Shown: positions 18,276-27,611, counted from the first letter of the stretch. The stretch is 64,000 bases of DNA from DAIOEK01 sp963721445 (GCA_963721445.1 CAVRIZ010000008.1:124001-188000), one strand, 5' to 3'. Numbers and translations are program-made. The notes: a model not told the origin generated them from the sequence alone.

Positions 18276-19822
18276 TGAACGTCAATCGTCAATTCCTCTC
18301 CCGTGCTGTCCTTGTAATAACAGTGTTGGCATTGATTGGTTCGGCCGTCTATTTCTTTCTGGTAAGAAAATTCGATCTTTTCCTTCAAATTGGGATCGGT
18401 TTAGGGATCATCGGTATTGCCTTATTCGCCCTTATTAATCCTCAAATGGTAAGGGAAACATTTACTGGTCGGCAAATAAAATATAGCAGCAATATGGCCA
18501 TCTATATTGTTGCCGTGCTCGGAATTCTGGTGGTTGTTAATATCCTGGCCAATAGATCAGCAGCCAAATGGGATTTGACCGAAGACAAGGCAAATACACT
18601 TACGGAGCAGAGTATTCAAATCATACAAAATTTGCCTGCCCAGGTTGAGGTAATTGGCTTCTTCAGTAAAGATACCTCAAGTGACACAGCACGTCAGCTT
18701 CTTGATAGCTTTCAGGAAAAATCCAAAGGAAAAGTATCGTATCGGATAATTGACCCAGCTTCCGATCCTGTTACCGCCCAAACCTACCAGGTCAACCGGG
18801 ATGGCACATTGGTAATGGTATTGAACGGCCGCCAGGAGCAGATCACATTAATTAATGAAACCGAACTGATTTCTGCCATGATTCGTCTGTCAAATCCAAA
18901 CAAGCCGGTAGTTTATTTTCTGACTGGTCATGGTGAAAGGTCTTTGGAGGAAACCGGCCAAAACGGTTTTTCTCAAGTTAAGTCTATCCTCGAAAAGAAG
19001 AATTACGACCCCAGAACCTTGAATTTGTTCGTAACACCCTCGATTCCCCAGGATGCCGCGTTAATCGTTATCCCGGGACCTCAAAAGCCACTCTCATCGA
19101 ATGAGGTAACCTTACTAACCGATTTCCTTAATAAAGGGAAAAGACTGATTGTCATGGAAGACTCCAGGGTGATCACAGAATTCGGTGAACAAGCCGATCC
19201 ATTAGCTGATTATCTGTTGAAAGATTGGGGAATTCGGCTTAATCAAGACCTTGTTGTTGATCCTGCGAATAATCCACCCACGCAAGCGATTGCCAATGAA
19301 TATGGATCTCATCCGATCACCCGGCGATTGGATAGGATTGTTACCATCTTCCCGACGGCAAGAAGCGTAACTGCCTCTTCCAATGCTCCATCTGGTGTAA
19401 GCATGGTGGAACTAGTCAAGACGTCTGTAAATTCATGGGGTGAAACAGATTTCGTTAGTTTGCAAAAAAACCAGCTTCAATATGATGAGGGTATTGACAC
19501 GCCAGGGCCCATTTCCATTGCGGTTGCCGCGACAAAATCGGATACCAAAGCAAGGTTGGTGGTATTCGGCTCCTCATTTTTCGCCAGCGACCAAAATTTC
19601 GATGCATACGCCAATGGTGATTTGCTAGTGAATTCCATCGATTGGGCTGCCGAAAATGACCAACTAATTAATCTCACCCCAAGAGCCGCGATTCAGCGAG
19701 TTTTGATCCCGCCAAGCACCCTTTACGTAAACTTGATTTTCCTTTTGGTAATTATTTTCATACCTGGAGGTATTATCGGCGCAGGAATCGCGATGTTCCT
19801 CCATCGGCGAAGACTGGGGTAG
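18266..19822 (+). CDS. GldG-like ABC-associated membrane protein
   Basis: A 518-residue protein of the ABC_transp_aux / GldG type. Three N-terminal helices are followed by a large extracytoplasmic domain opening with WDLTEDKANTLTEQSIQIIQNLP, the classic GldG start, and containing VVYFLTGHGERSLEE and RLIVMEDSR. A final C-terminal helix (NLIFLLVIIFIPGGIIGAGIAMFLHRRR) returns to the membrane. The domain is thought to be a non-enzymatic partner of the ABC permease. It overlaps the permease gene by 10 bases and closes the operon. Confidence 0.85.
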   Translation: MAIMNVNRQFLSRAVLVITVLALIGSAVYFFLVRKFDLFLQIGIGLGIIGIALFALINPQMVRETFTGRQIKYSSNMAIYIVAVLGILVVVNILANRSAAKWDLTEDKANTLTEQSIQIIQNLPAQVEVIGFFSKDTSSDTARQLLDSFQEKSKGKVSYRIIDPASDPVTAQTYQVNRDGTLVMVLNGRQEQITLINETELISAMIRLSNPNKPVVYFLTGHGERSLEETGQNGFSQVKSILEKKNYDPRTLNLFVTPSIPQDAALIVIPGPQKPLSSNEVTLLTDFLNKGKRLIVMEDSRVITEFGEQADPLADYLLKDWGIRLNQDLVVDPANNPPTQAIANEYGSHPITRRLDRIVTIFPTARSVTASSNAPSGVSMVELVKTSVNSWGETDFVSLQKNQLQYDEGIDTPGPISIAVAATKSDTKARLVVFGSSFFASDQNFDAYANGDLLVNSIDWAAENDQLINLTPRAAIQRVLIPPSTLYVNLIFLLVIIFIPGGIIGAGIAMFLHRRRLG

Positions 19823-20122
19823 ACAGTAGATCCAAGATTATCTGCTACTTCAGGTAGGTTTGTTGTAAAGTTCAAATTCTTGACAAAGTCATTGTACTAA
19901 TTGTTAGGTGATTGGAATATAGGCAGATATGGATAAAGATCACTATGCTCACCCACCCGATATGGTTACTCTGATACATTGAAATCATATGGAATAATTA
20001 AGCTCTCGAGGTACTCTTTTCTGAATGAAGATTGAATAGAGAGAAAAGAACACTATTCCAAATGAGATTAAATACACTTTCTATGGATCTTATACACACC
20101 ACAATCCGTCCATAGCGAGGTA

Positions 20123-20151
20123 TTGAAAATGAAAATAAAAACGGGTATTCT
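20123..20151 (+). promoter_or_regulatory. Promoter upstream of the primary sigma factor gene
   Basis: TTGAAA (20123-20128), a 17-base spacer, then TATTCT (20146-20151). The predicted start near 20158 gives a leader of about 110 bases that includes the inverted repeat at 20177-20248. Confidence 0.5.
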
Positions 20152-20176
20152 GATATAGCTACTGACAGGACACTCC

Positions 20177-20248
20177 AACGACAAAATTCTTCGAAACAGA
20201 AAATTCTAATGGACGCGTGAGTGAATCATGCGGTAGGATTTTGTCGTT
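20177..20248 (+). promoter_or_regulatory. Inverted repeat in the sigma factor leader
   Basis: AACGACAAAAT at 20177-20187 is perfectly complementary to ATTTTGTCGTT at 20238-20248, enclosing 50 bases. The right arm ends 19 bases before the ATG. In the transcript the arms would close a large stem-loop next to the ribosome binding region. It could control translation or mRNA stability; no known riboswitch motif is recognised. Confidence 0.5.
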
Positions 20249-20267
20249 TATGATAGGTTATTGATAA

Positions 20268-21483
20268 ATGGATGATATCGTATTAAATGTGGTTGAGGAA
20301 GATGAAGACGAATTTTCGGCGATCGCTCGCTTGATCGAGCTCGGCCGAACTAAATCGTATGTAACCATTGACGACATATTGCACTTCTTCCCTGAAGCAG
20401 AGCAGGATGTTGAGCAGTTGGAAGAAGCATTCGCTGCATTGCTGAGCGCGGGTATCCCATATATCGAGGACCTGGCTTCCATCGAAGGGCCGAATGAAGA
20501 AGACCTCATTCCGGATGAAGAAGATGAGATGGAAGAACGGCACGCGAATGTTTTGGACGACCTGGCAAATATCGATACGAACGATACGATCGGGTTGTAC
20601 CTGAAAGAAGTTAGTCGAGTACCTCTCCTCAATGCGGAAGAGGAAGTTACACTCGCCCAACGGATAGAACGTGGACGGATGTCTCGTGAGGAGCTGGCTA
20701 AAGGGAACACCGCTCACAGGCGTCGAACGGAATTACGTCATTTGATTGAAGATGGCTGGTCTGCCCGTGAACATCTGATAACAGCCAACAGCCGGCTGGT
20801 CATTTCAGTGGCAAAAAAATATATGGGCCGTGGTGTGCCATTTCTGGATCTAATTCAAGAAGGTAATATCGGATTGATCCGTGCCACCAAAAAATTTGAT
20901 TACAGGCGCGGGCATAAATTTTCAACTTATGCAACCTGGTGGATTCGCCAGGCAGTTACACGAGCGATCGCAGATCAGGGGCGAACTATTCGTGTTCCTG
21001 TGCACATGGGCGATCAGATCAACAAACTTTTACGGATACAGCACCAGTTGACCCAACGGTTGGGGCGGGAACCATCTGTAGATGAGTTGGCTATCGCATT
21101 GGACGTTCCACCTAAAAAAGTGGAGAATATGATCCAGGTTGCCCGTCGTCCACTTTCACTTGAGAACTCCTACCGATGACGAGGAAGACTCTGTTTTGGG
21201 CGATTTTATTGAAGATGATCAGGCACCTCCCCCGGATGATTCTGCCACCTATAATCTCCTCCGGGAACATTTGGAAGAGGTCTTGAACAGCCTTCCTCCA
21301 CGAGAAGTTCGGATATTACAACTAAGATATGGTTTGATGGATGGACAGGCATACACACTTGAAGAAGTTGGCCGGAAAATGGGAGTAACCAGAGAAAGAG
21401 TGAGGCAAATTGAAGCGCAGGCATTAAGCCGGCTCCGACATCCAACGATTCGACGAAAATTACGCGATTATTTAGGCGAATAA
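20268..21483 (+). CDS. rpoD: Primary sigma factor RpoD/SigA, interrupted by a one-base frameshift
   Basis: Housekeeping sigma-70. Region 1.1 is present (SAIARLIELGRTKSYVTIDDILHFFPE). Region 1.2-2 follows (DTIGLYLKEVSRVPLLNAEEEV, ANSRLVISVAKKYMGRGVPF, EGNIGLIRATKKFDYRRGHKFSTYATWWIRQA), then region 3 (RTIRVPVHM) and region 4 (LPPREVRILQLRYGL, RERVRQIEAQALSRLRHP). The first frame ends after PLSLENSYR; the second gives TPTDDEEDSVLGDFIEDD. One surplus A in GAGAACTCC (21162-21170) would restore LETPTDDEED and a normal 404-residue protein. Since cells need this gene, the break is probably a sequence error. The last base of a good terminator lies 38 bases downstream. Confidence 0.93.
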
Positions 21484-21487
21484 TACA

Positions 21488-21521
21488 TAAAGGGCTCCTT
21501 CTTAATTGACGGAGCCTTTTT
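21488..21521 (+). terminator. Terminator of the sigma factor gene
   Basis: GGGCTCC (to 21498) pairs with GGAGCC (21511-21516) and is followed by TTTTT. The left arm carries one extra G relative to a perfect stem. Confidence 0.8.
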
Positions 21522-21586
21522 AATCGGTACAATACTTGCATATTGATGGATATTGCTGCATACTATTCTAGGGAGGTAACCCGGAT

Positions 21587-24500
21587 ATGCCAAAAATAGC
21601 CTTACGAGCCTATAATCGTGAGATTAGTAGTTTGATTGATCGTGGTCAAACGGATGAGGCAGTGGTTCACTGCCAATACATCTTGCAGACTTATCCCAAA
21701 CATCTTGAAACCTACCGCCTTCTGGGTAAAGCATATCTGGAAGCACACCGCCATACTGAAGCACTGGATCTGTTTCAGCGCATTCTTGCGGTTGTTCCGG
21801 ATGATTTTATTACCAATGTAGGGATGAGTATTATCCGTGGCGAAGAAGATGACCTCACTGCAGCAATCTGGCACATGGAACGTGCTTTTGAAAGCCAACC
21901 ATCAAATCAGGCGATCCAGGATGAACTCAAGCATCTTTATGGACGTCGGGATGGTCAGGAACCAACAAAAATTCGCCTCACCAGGGGAGCTCTCTGTCGG
22001 ATGTATGCGCGTGGAAACCAGAACCGGCAAGCGATAGCTGAGATCAAATCGATTCTCAACGAGAACTCCAGATCGACCAGACCTGGAAGTATTGCTTGCC
22101 AGGATGTATTTTCTCTCAGGTATGACTCCCGATGCTCTGGCACTCTCGCAGAAAATCCTTGAAAAACTACCCTTCTGTTACGACACAAATAAATTGATGG
22201 TGGATATATTGCGTTCATCCAACAAGATGAGCGAAGCTGATTTTTATTTGAAGAAAGTTATCGCCCTCGATCCTTACGAATCGTATGTAACTGATCCAAA
22301 TGTTTCTGTTGACCAGGTTCCGGAAGATTCGATCCAGATCGACAGATATTTCTATGATCCTACCGGACAAGGTCAACCAATTGAACAGGTCGGGCAAGGT
22401 GAACCGACCGAGGAAACCGCGCCGGATTGGCTCGTATCAGACCTTGCAGGTGTGGACGATATGGGTTCAAAAGGATTCACCCGGATCCTGGATTCAGCTG
22501 CTTTGACCCAGGAGACTCCTCCAGAGGAAGACTCAACCACAACCCAACCAGTTATGACTGAACCAGCTGAAGAAAGTCTACCAGCCTGGCTTCAAAGTAC
22601 GGAAGTATCCAAAGAAGAGGAAATCCCCGACTTCTTAAAATCCACAGGCTGGGCAACTGCGGGGTCAATCACCGAAGAGACGCCTCCTGCCCAGGTGATC
22701 AATGTAGATGAGCCAATTATTCCTCAGGATGGCGAAATCGCCCCCGCGGAAATTCCTGATTGGTTGCAAACCATGGCTCCAGGCGGAGATTCATCATCAA
22801 CCGACGAACCTGTAGCCCAATCGGGCGAATCATTTTCTGATTGGCTAAGCGGCCTGGATCAAACACCCTCTCCAACAGAAGAGATGCCTGTTACAGAACC
22901 TGCGGTTTCTGAGCCGAAAGCTGCTTTTACAGAACCAGAGCCGGTACTTGAAGCCGAGCCTGCAGCACAATTGCCCGACTGGTTGCAACAAATTTCGACC
23001 AGTGGAGAACCGGCAATAACTGAAGAGCAAGGGATCTGGCAAAAAGAAGAGTTCCCTGAGGAAACTCCTTCTTCTCTGGATACAATCCTCCCATCCGATA
23101 AGCCATTTACGGATGAAGAGTTCCCCATTGCCGGTGGTACCACAATTCTCGCCCCCGAAGACCTTCCCGATTGGCTTCAAGATATGCAGCCTGCCTCTGA
23201 TACAACAACTAAATCAGACGAACCCGTTGAGAGTATTCCAACAGTTGAGCCGCCATCCTATAAACCTCCACAAGAAGTTGTCACGATGGCTCTTACCCCC
23301 GAAGAAAAAGAATCCATGCCTGAATGGTTGGCGGAAATCCAGCAATCAATTCCGATCGAAGACCAAAAGGTGGAGACGGTCGCGGAACCGGTCGATGAGA
23401 AACGAACTGCTACCCTTCCAGATGAAGACCGGGAAGAAGTCGAACAGATGCCTGATTGGCTGCACCTATTGGATCAGGATAAGCCGATAACGGAATATGA
23501 GCAGGCTGAGAATATCTCGACGGAAACCTTTGGATTTGAATCTGTAATACCCACCACGATCTCCATGGAACCAGATACGCTATCCATGGAAATTCCGGAG
23601 GATAAACCTACAACCAGTATCCTTCCGCCGAACCCGGAGGATGCCGCAGAAGAACTACCTGAATGGCTGCGTGAGATGGATACGATGCCGTCTGAAGGTA
23701 CCAGTCCGGTCGAGTTGCCTGCCGAGACACCTCAGGAAGGTTTCCCAGATTGGCTGAAAGGGTACAACCCTCCTCCAGCAGAATCACCTCTCCCGCCCGA
23801 AGAGCCGGCTATTGAACAGGCTCCTACAGATGAAGTGGAGGTACCAGCCTGGCTACAAGACCTCACGGTTGGGTCCAGTGAAAAAAGTTCTGAGCCAGAA
23901 TTACCAGATTGGTTAAATGATCTGCAATTCGGGGCAGAAACTGGAGAAGAAGTTGGAGCGATTAATCAGTCAGCTGAATTGCCTGAGTGGTTACAGGATT
24001 CAATTGAATCAAAGGTCGAAGGGGTTGAAACTGCCTTACCCGAAAGTTTACTTGAAACTGAAGAACCTATTACAGCAGAGGCTGGTCTCATGGAAACCAA
24101 CCAGACTGAGATGGAAATTGAACAGCCTGAAAGCATCTCCGAAGAGATTCCTGCGGTCGAAATACCTGAAGAGGAAGTGGAGATCAGCGAAACGATCCTC
24201 ACGATATCGGATAAAGTGGAGGAAGAAGAAATTCCCGTAGGTGAAGAAGTAGCTCTACCTGGACAACTTGAACCTGTAGAAGAAACCTTCGAATATCGTT
24301 GAACCAATTTCCAGATGCTGATGTAGTGGCCGAAGAGACTTTACCTGAACTCCCGGAATTGGAAGCAGCAGAACCAGCAGTACCCGAACAAGATGAAGCT
24401 GAAGCAGCAGGATCCATCCTCGCCGATGAAAGCGCTGCCGCGGCCGCAGCAGCGATCGGTATTCCCCTCTTCGCAGAAAATGCATCCAAACGAGGAGTAA

Positions 24501-25243
24501 CCGAGGCACTACCTCCTCTAACCGCTTCCCAGGTCCCGGTGGAAGAAGAAGCACAAATTCCAGCAGAACCACCCATGGAAGAAACAATCTCCGAATTGCC
24601 GGTGGAGGAAGTTGGATCTCAGGTTGAGGTTCCAGAATCCACCGAAGCTATGGTTTCTGAAGCATTGGAATCGATCATGCTGCCAGAAGAGCCAGAACTT
24701 GCAGTTGCCGCGGAAGAATTGGTCGAGCCGGTTTCGGAAGAGGTAATCCAACCTGTAGAAGAATTCATCCCAGAAGTAGCTGAAGAAGTAGCAATACCAG
24801 TCGAAGAACCGGTCGCGGAAATTGAGGAAGAAGTAGTGGCGGAACCCATTGCTGAATCGGAACCAGAAGAGGTAGTCAGCGAAGAAATCCTCGTCCCCTC
24901 CGAAGGGATTGCCCCGGTCAGTATGGTGGAAGAAACCGCCATGAAAACTGAAGAGGTCGAGGTTTTACCAGAAGTCTTACCTGAACCTGATTACGATGTC
25001 TTATTTACCAACGCACAACGAATGGTGGAAGCCGGTGATTATGCCACCGCCCAACCCGCGCTGAGTAACTTGATCACTTCCGAGCAAAAACTGGAAGATA
25101 TTACCGCGATGGTTCAGGAAGCATTGAAACGTGATCCGACAGACTTCAACCTGTGGTTAACACTCGGTGATGCTTGTGGAAGGTCTGGCAAACTCCAGAA
25201 TGCCCTTGACGCCTATACGAAGGCTGAAGAATACCTTCAATAA
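21587..25243 (+). CDS. Large TPR protein with acidic linker and P-D/E-W-L repeats, two frame breaks
   Basis: About 1218 residues when rejoined. The N-terminal ~270 residues are tetratricopeptide repeats (EAVVHCQYILQTYPKHLETYRLLGKAYLEA, EALDLFQRILAVVPDD, DALALSQKILEKLP). A long, acidic, Pro/Glu-rich and presumably disordered region follows with 14 copies of a P-[DEA]-W/F-L motif. The C-terminal ~90 residues return to TPR (DYATAQPALSNLI, DFNLWLTLGDACGRSGKLQNALDAYTKAEEYL). There is no signal peptide, so it is probably a cytoplasmic scaffold. Breaks: one surplus base in GAGAACTCC (22061-22069), and a -1/+2 shift near 24290-24320. The ribosome site is GGGAGGT. A weak TTGCAT-N18-TACTAT promoter lies at 21537-21566. 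Confidence 0.8.
22419..23993 (+). repeat. 14 degenerate copies of a 5-residue [hydrophobic]-P-[D/E/A]-W-L motif
   Basis: Coding repeats inside the TPR protein, at first bases 22419, 22578, 22622, 22752, 22833, 22971, 23163, 23316, 23448, 23655, 23742, 23841, 23901 and 23979. Readings include APDWL, LPAWL, IPDFL, IPDWL, FSDWL, LPDWL, MPEWL, MPDWL, LPEWL, FPDWL and VPAWL. They are usually followed by Q/N/R/K and an acidic or hydrophobic pair. Spacing varies from 44 to 207 bases, so they are not a DNA tandem repeat but conserved protein islands in variable acidic linker. Confidence 0.85.
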
Positions 25244-25265
25244 TCCATCCTCAAGGTTATGATAT

Positions 25266-25297
25266 ACTACTCGGGGTGAGAAGCCCCGAGTAGTTTT
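25266..25297 (+). terminator. Terminator of the TPR gene
   Basis: A perfect 11-base stem ACTACTCGGGG (25266-25276) with CCCCGAGTAGT (25284-25294), a 7-base loop, followed by TTTA. It ends 24 bases before the ndk start codon. Confidence 0.75.
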
Positions 25298-25320
25298 ATA
25301 CTGGCTTGCGAGGTGAAATT

Positions 25321-25773
25321 TTGGAAAGAACTCTAGTTCTGATCAAACCTGACGGCGTTCAACGTGGCCTCATTGGAGAAATAATCAAACGGCTTGAAAC
25401 CCGTGGATTGCATCTGGTCGCCGCAAAATTTATGCAAGTAGACAAATCGTTAGCTGAACGACATTATGCCGTTCACAAAGGAAAACCATTTTATGATGGT
25501 TTAATCCGGTATATTACCGCCTCACCGGTAATGGCCATGGTTTGGGAAGGTCCAAATGCAATTGCAGCTGTCCGGCAGACGATGGGCGCCACAAAGCCTA
25601 CTGACGCCGCACCGGGGACAGTACGCCATGATTTAGGACTGATTGCCAGTAGAAACCTCACCCACGCCAGTGATAGTGTGGAAAACGCGAACGGTGAGAT
25701 CGAGATGTGGTTTGACAATGACGAATTGTTAACATGGGATCGAGTGACAGATAATTGGATTTTCGACCTGTAA
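25321..25773 (+). CDS. ndk: Nucleoside diphosphate kinase
   Basis: A 150-residue cytoplasmic enzyme that transfers the gamma phosphate of ATP to nucleoside diphosphates. It begins ERTLVLIKPDGVQRGLIGEI and carries the active-site histidine H115 in RNLTHASDS, with the conserved KPFYDGLIRYITASPVMAMVWEG and MGATKP. I place the start at TTG 25321, eight bases after GAGGTG, because the protein then opens exactly at the family's usual first residues; an in-frame codon at 25306 would add five atypical residues. It is monocistronic between two terminator/promoter regions. Confidence 0.95.
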   Translation: MERTLVLIKPDGVQRGLIGEIIKRLETRGLHLVAAKFMQVDKSLAERHYAVHKGKPFYDGLIRYITASPVMAMVWEGPNAIAAVRQTMGATKPTDAAPGTVRHDLGLIASRNLTHASDSVENANGEIEMWFDNDELLTWDRVTDNWIFDL

Positions 25774-25798
25774 AATAGATCATTTGTCCATTTTGTCC

Positions 25799-25827
25799 TT
25801 GACGGGTATTACTGGACATGATAATAT
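25799..25827 (+). promoter_or_regulatory. Promoter of tRNA-Asp
   Basis: TTGACG (25799-25804), a 17-base spacer, then TAATAT (25822-25827). The predicted start near 25834 is about five bases before the mature tRNA 5' end. Confidence 0.65.
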
Positions 25828-25838
25828 ATCCTCCGTTC

Positions 25839-25915
25839 GGGGGCGTGGTGTAGCGGTCTAACATGCGGCCCTGTCAAGGCCGAGATCGCGGGTTCAAATC
25901 CCGTCGCTCCCGCCA
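25839..25915 (+). tRNA. tRNA-Asp (GTC)
   Basis: 77 bases with encoded CCA. The acceptor GGGGGCG pairs with CGCTCCC (one G-U) and the discriminator is G. The anticodon GTC is at 25873-25875 in loop CTGTCAA, and the T arm is GCGGG-TTCAAAT-CCCGT. It is transcribed alone from a strong upstream promoter and followed by a terminator. Confidence 0.95.
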
Positions 25916-25923
25916 GAACCCAA

Positions 25924-25949
25924 AGATCTGCTGAAAAGCAGGTCTTTTT
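25924..25949 (+). terminator. Terminator of tRNA-Asp
   Basis: AGATCTGCT (25924-25932), GAAA loop, AGCAGGTCT (25937-25945), then TTTT. One G-U pair. Confidence 0.8.
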
Positions 25950-25952
25950 GTT

Positions 25953-25998
25953 TTCAAATCCCGCCCCCGGAAGGGGATGGTATCACTCCCGCCAGAAC
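25953..25998 (+). repeat. Second, interrupted copy of the tRNA-Asp 3' end
   Basis: TTCAAATCCCG (25953-25963) and CTCCCGCCAGAAC (25986-25998) repeat exactly the tRNA-Asp bases 25893-25903 and 25907-25919, including the CCA end and four bases beyond it. Between them the three original bases are replaced by a 22-base segment (25964-25985) made of CCCCC-GGAA-GGGG plus a nine-base tail containing GTAT. The same arrangement occurs after tRNA-Arg. Confidence 0.85.
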
Positions 25999-26168
25999 TT
26001 TATCTAATCCATTTCAACTTGTTGAATTTTTGTTTGTCAGATCGTTCGAGTATTTGTTTAATTTTCCTCCAACAGTATGAGCCTTGTTTTACAATCCCAT
26101 AAGCGTGATAATATGATCGTTATTGGTATCTTTTGTAGATCTCGTTCGGTCCATATAAAGGTGATTTT

Positions 26169-26966
26169 ATGGAAAAAAATCGAATGCCAGTATTGTTCAT
26201 TGGACATGGCAGCCCTATGAATGCCATCGAAGAGAATGAATTTTCGCGGGGGTGGCGTGAAATGGCTGCCCAATTGCCGAAGCCGGATGCAATACTTTGC
26301 ATATCTGCTCATTGGGAAACCTGGGGTTCCCTGGTCACAGGGATGGAAAAACCCAGGACTATCCATGATTTTGGTGGATTCCCACGAGAATTATATGATG
26401 CCTCTTATGCTGCTCCCGGGAGCCCATCCCTGGCTGGTGAAGTAAGAAGGATAGTTCAATCCCAGCCGATTGGATTAGACCAGGATTGGGGTCTTGATCA
26501 TGGCTGTTGGAGTGTGCTAAAACAAATGTATCCTGAAGCGGAGATCCCGGTGGTGCAATTCAGTCTGGATTATACGAAGAATCCCCATCAGCATTACGCG
26601 CTTGCTAGAGAATTAGCTTCATTACGAGACCAGGGGGTCCTATTACTTGGAAGTGGAAATATCGTTCACAATCTCCGCAGAGTTGTATTCAAGGGTGGTA
26701 TGGGAGATTTTAACCAACCTTTCGCCCTGGAATGGGCAAAGGAAGCGAGTGACATCTTCAAGAAATTAATTAACGAGAACAACCACAAAGCCTTGGCAGA
26801 TTACGCGTTGTTAGGTCCGTCTGTACAATTGGCCGTTCCCACGCCAGAACACTACTTGCCGTTACTCTATGTTCTAGCCTTAAAAGGTGAACAGGAGACT
26901 ATTACTTATTTTAATGACAAACCTATTGCAGGATCTCTCACCATGACATCATTGCTGATTCAATGA
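26169..26966 (+). CDS. ygiD: Extradiol ring-cleavage dioxygenase, YgiD/LigB family
   Basis: A 265-residue member of the class III extradiol (4,5-DOPA dioxygenase-like) family. It begins MPVLFIGHGSPMNAIEENEFSRGW, the standard YgiD opening with the first metal histidine. SAHWET, PRTIHDFGGFPRELYDASYAAPGSP, WGLDHGCWSVLKQMYPEA and GSGNIVHNLR supply the further conserved His/Asp positions. It is expected to use Fe or Zn and molecular oxygen on catechols, although the physiological substrate of YgiD proteins is unsettled. The ribosome site is AAGGTG. It appears monocistronic. Confidence 0.9.
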   Translation: MEKNRMPVLFIGHGSPMNAIEENEFSRGWREMAAQLPKPDAILCISAHWETWGSLVTGMEKPRTIHDFGGFPRELYDASYAAPGSPSLAGEVRRIVQSQPIGLDQDWGLDHGCWSVLKQMYPEAEIPVVQFSLDYTKNPHQHYALARELASLRDQGVLLLGSGNIVHNLRRVVFKGGMGDFNQPFALEWAKEASDIFKKLINENNHKALADYALLGPSVQLAVPTPEHYLPLLYVLALKGEQETITYFNDKPIAGSLTMTSLLIQ

Positions 26967-27041
26967 GGATATTCTATAAAATTATCTTTTTCTTTTACCG
27001 ACAGAACCAAAGAGTGAAGAATTAACGAAAGGGAACCAGGT

Positions 27042-27611
27042 ATGACCTCGAATGTTATCCAAAATAGTCTGGTTGAACCATCCCAGGGGAAAAAGCATTT
27101 CCCACTGCCTGAGACCAACCTGGCAAAAATATTATCCGGAAGTGAATATCGAGCAAAATTCCATGCTAATTTAAAGACCTGGAATCCGATGATCGCGTTT
27201 CTCTACCGGATTGGCGTACTACCTCTTTTTGGTATATCAAAAACTGTGATGTTGTTAATAACCAAAGGGTGTAAGAGTGGCAAGGTTCGGTATACACCGA
27301 TCGGGTATTTCACCATCGGCGGAGAAAAGTATCTCATTTCTGCCTGGGGCAGAGGGACAGGTTGGTATCGTAACCTGACCGCCAATCCGAAGCAGGTTGC
27401 CATTCAAATTGGATTGAAAAAACAAGCTGTCTTACCCCAAGAATTGACCGATCCTATGGAAATCCAACGAACGCTGGAAAAACTGATATCCGAATCGCCG
27501 AATATTGCGAAGTACCTCTTTGGCTGGAATACCGGAGTTGATCAATTGGATAAATCTGATTTTTCTCAGATTATTCAACGGGTTTTACTGATCAGGTTCA
27601 CACCAAAATAG
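27042..27611 (+). CDS. Ddn-like nitroreductase/quinone reductase family protein
   Basis: 189 residues. The core ITKGCKSGKVRYTPIGYFTIGGEKYLISAWGRGTGWYRNLTANPKQVAIQIG matches the split-beta-barrel family of F420-dependent quinone reductases (Ddn) and relatives, in pieces such as SGKVRYTPIGY and GRGTGWYRNL. The N-terminal 45 residues are an extra helical extension. Whether it binds F420 or FMN cannot be told. It stands alone downstream of the dioxygenase gene with a 75-base gap. Confidence 0.75.
   Translation: MTSNVIQNSLVEPSQGKKHFPLPETNLAKILSGSEYRAKFHANLKTWNPMIAFLYRIGVLPLFGISKTVMLLITKGCKSGKVRYTPIGYFTIGGEKYLISAWGRGTGWYRNLTANPKQVAIQIGLKKQAVLPQELTDPMEIQRTLEKLISESPNIAKYLFGWNTGVDQLDKSDFSQIIQRVLLIRFTPK

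Larger units (their letters stand above)
19823..20267. other. 445-base intergenic region upstream of the sigma factor
   Basis: I find no convincing coding frame. At its left a weak hairpin (AGTAGAT with ATCTGCT, about 19827-19850) may end the ABC operon. A TTGACA at 19880-19885 has no good -10 partner. The right part holds a promoter and a long inverted repeat, listed separately. Confidence 0.5.

Noticed and set aside
19880..19908. TTGACA at 19880 as the sigma factor promoter
   Set aside because: No acceptable -10 hexamer at 15-19 bases; the TTGAAA-N17-TATTCT pair at 20123 is better placed.
23966..24587. Open frames antisense to the TPR gene
   Set aside because: Ser-rich translations complementary to Glu/Pro codons; no ribosome sites and no family resemblance.
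22419..25000. Acidic repetitive coding region as a DNA tandem repeat or CRISPR-like array
   Set aside because: Spacing of the motifs is irregular and only protein residues, not bases, are conserved; there are no uniform repeats and spacers.
25839..26000. Integrated prophage or genomic island using tRNA-Asp as attachment site
   Set aside because: The duplicated 3' end lies only 60-80 bases away with no integrase or cargo between, so no island is bounded by it.
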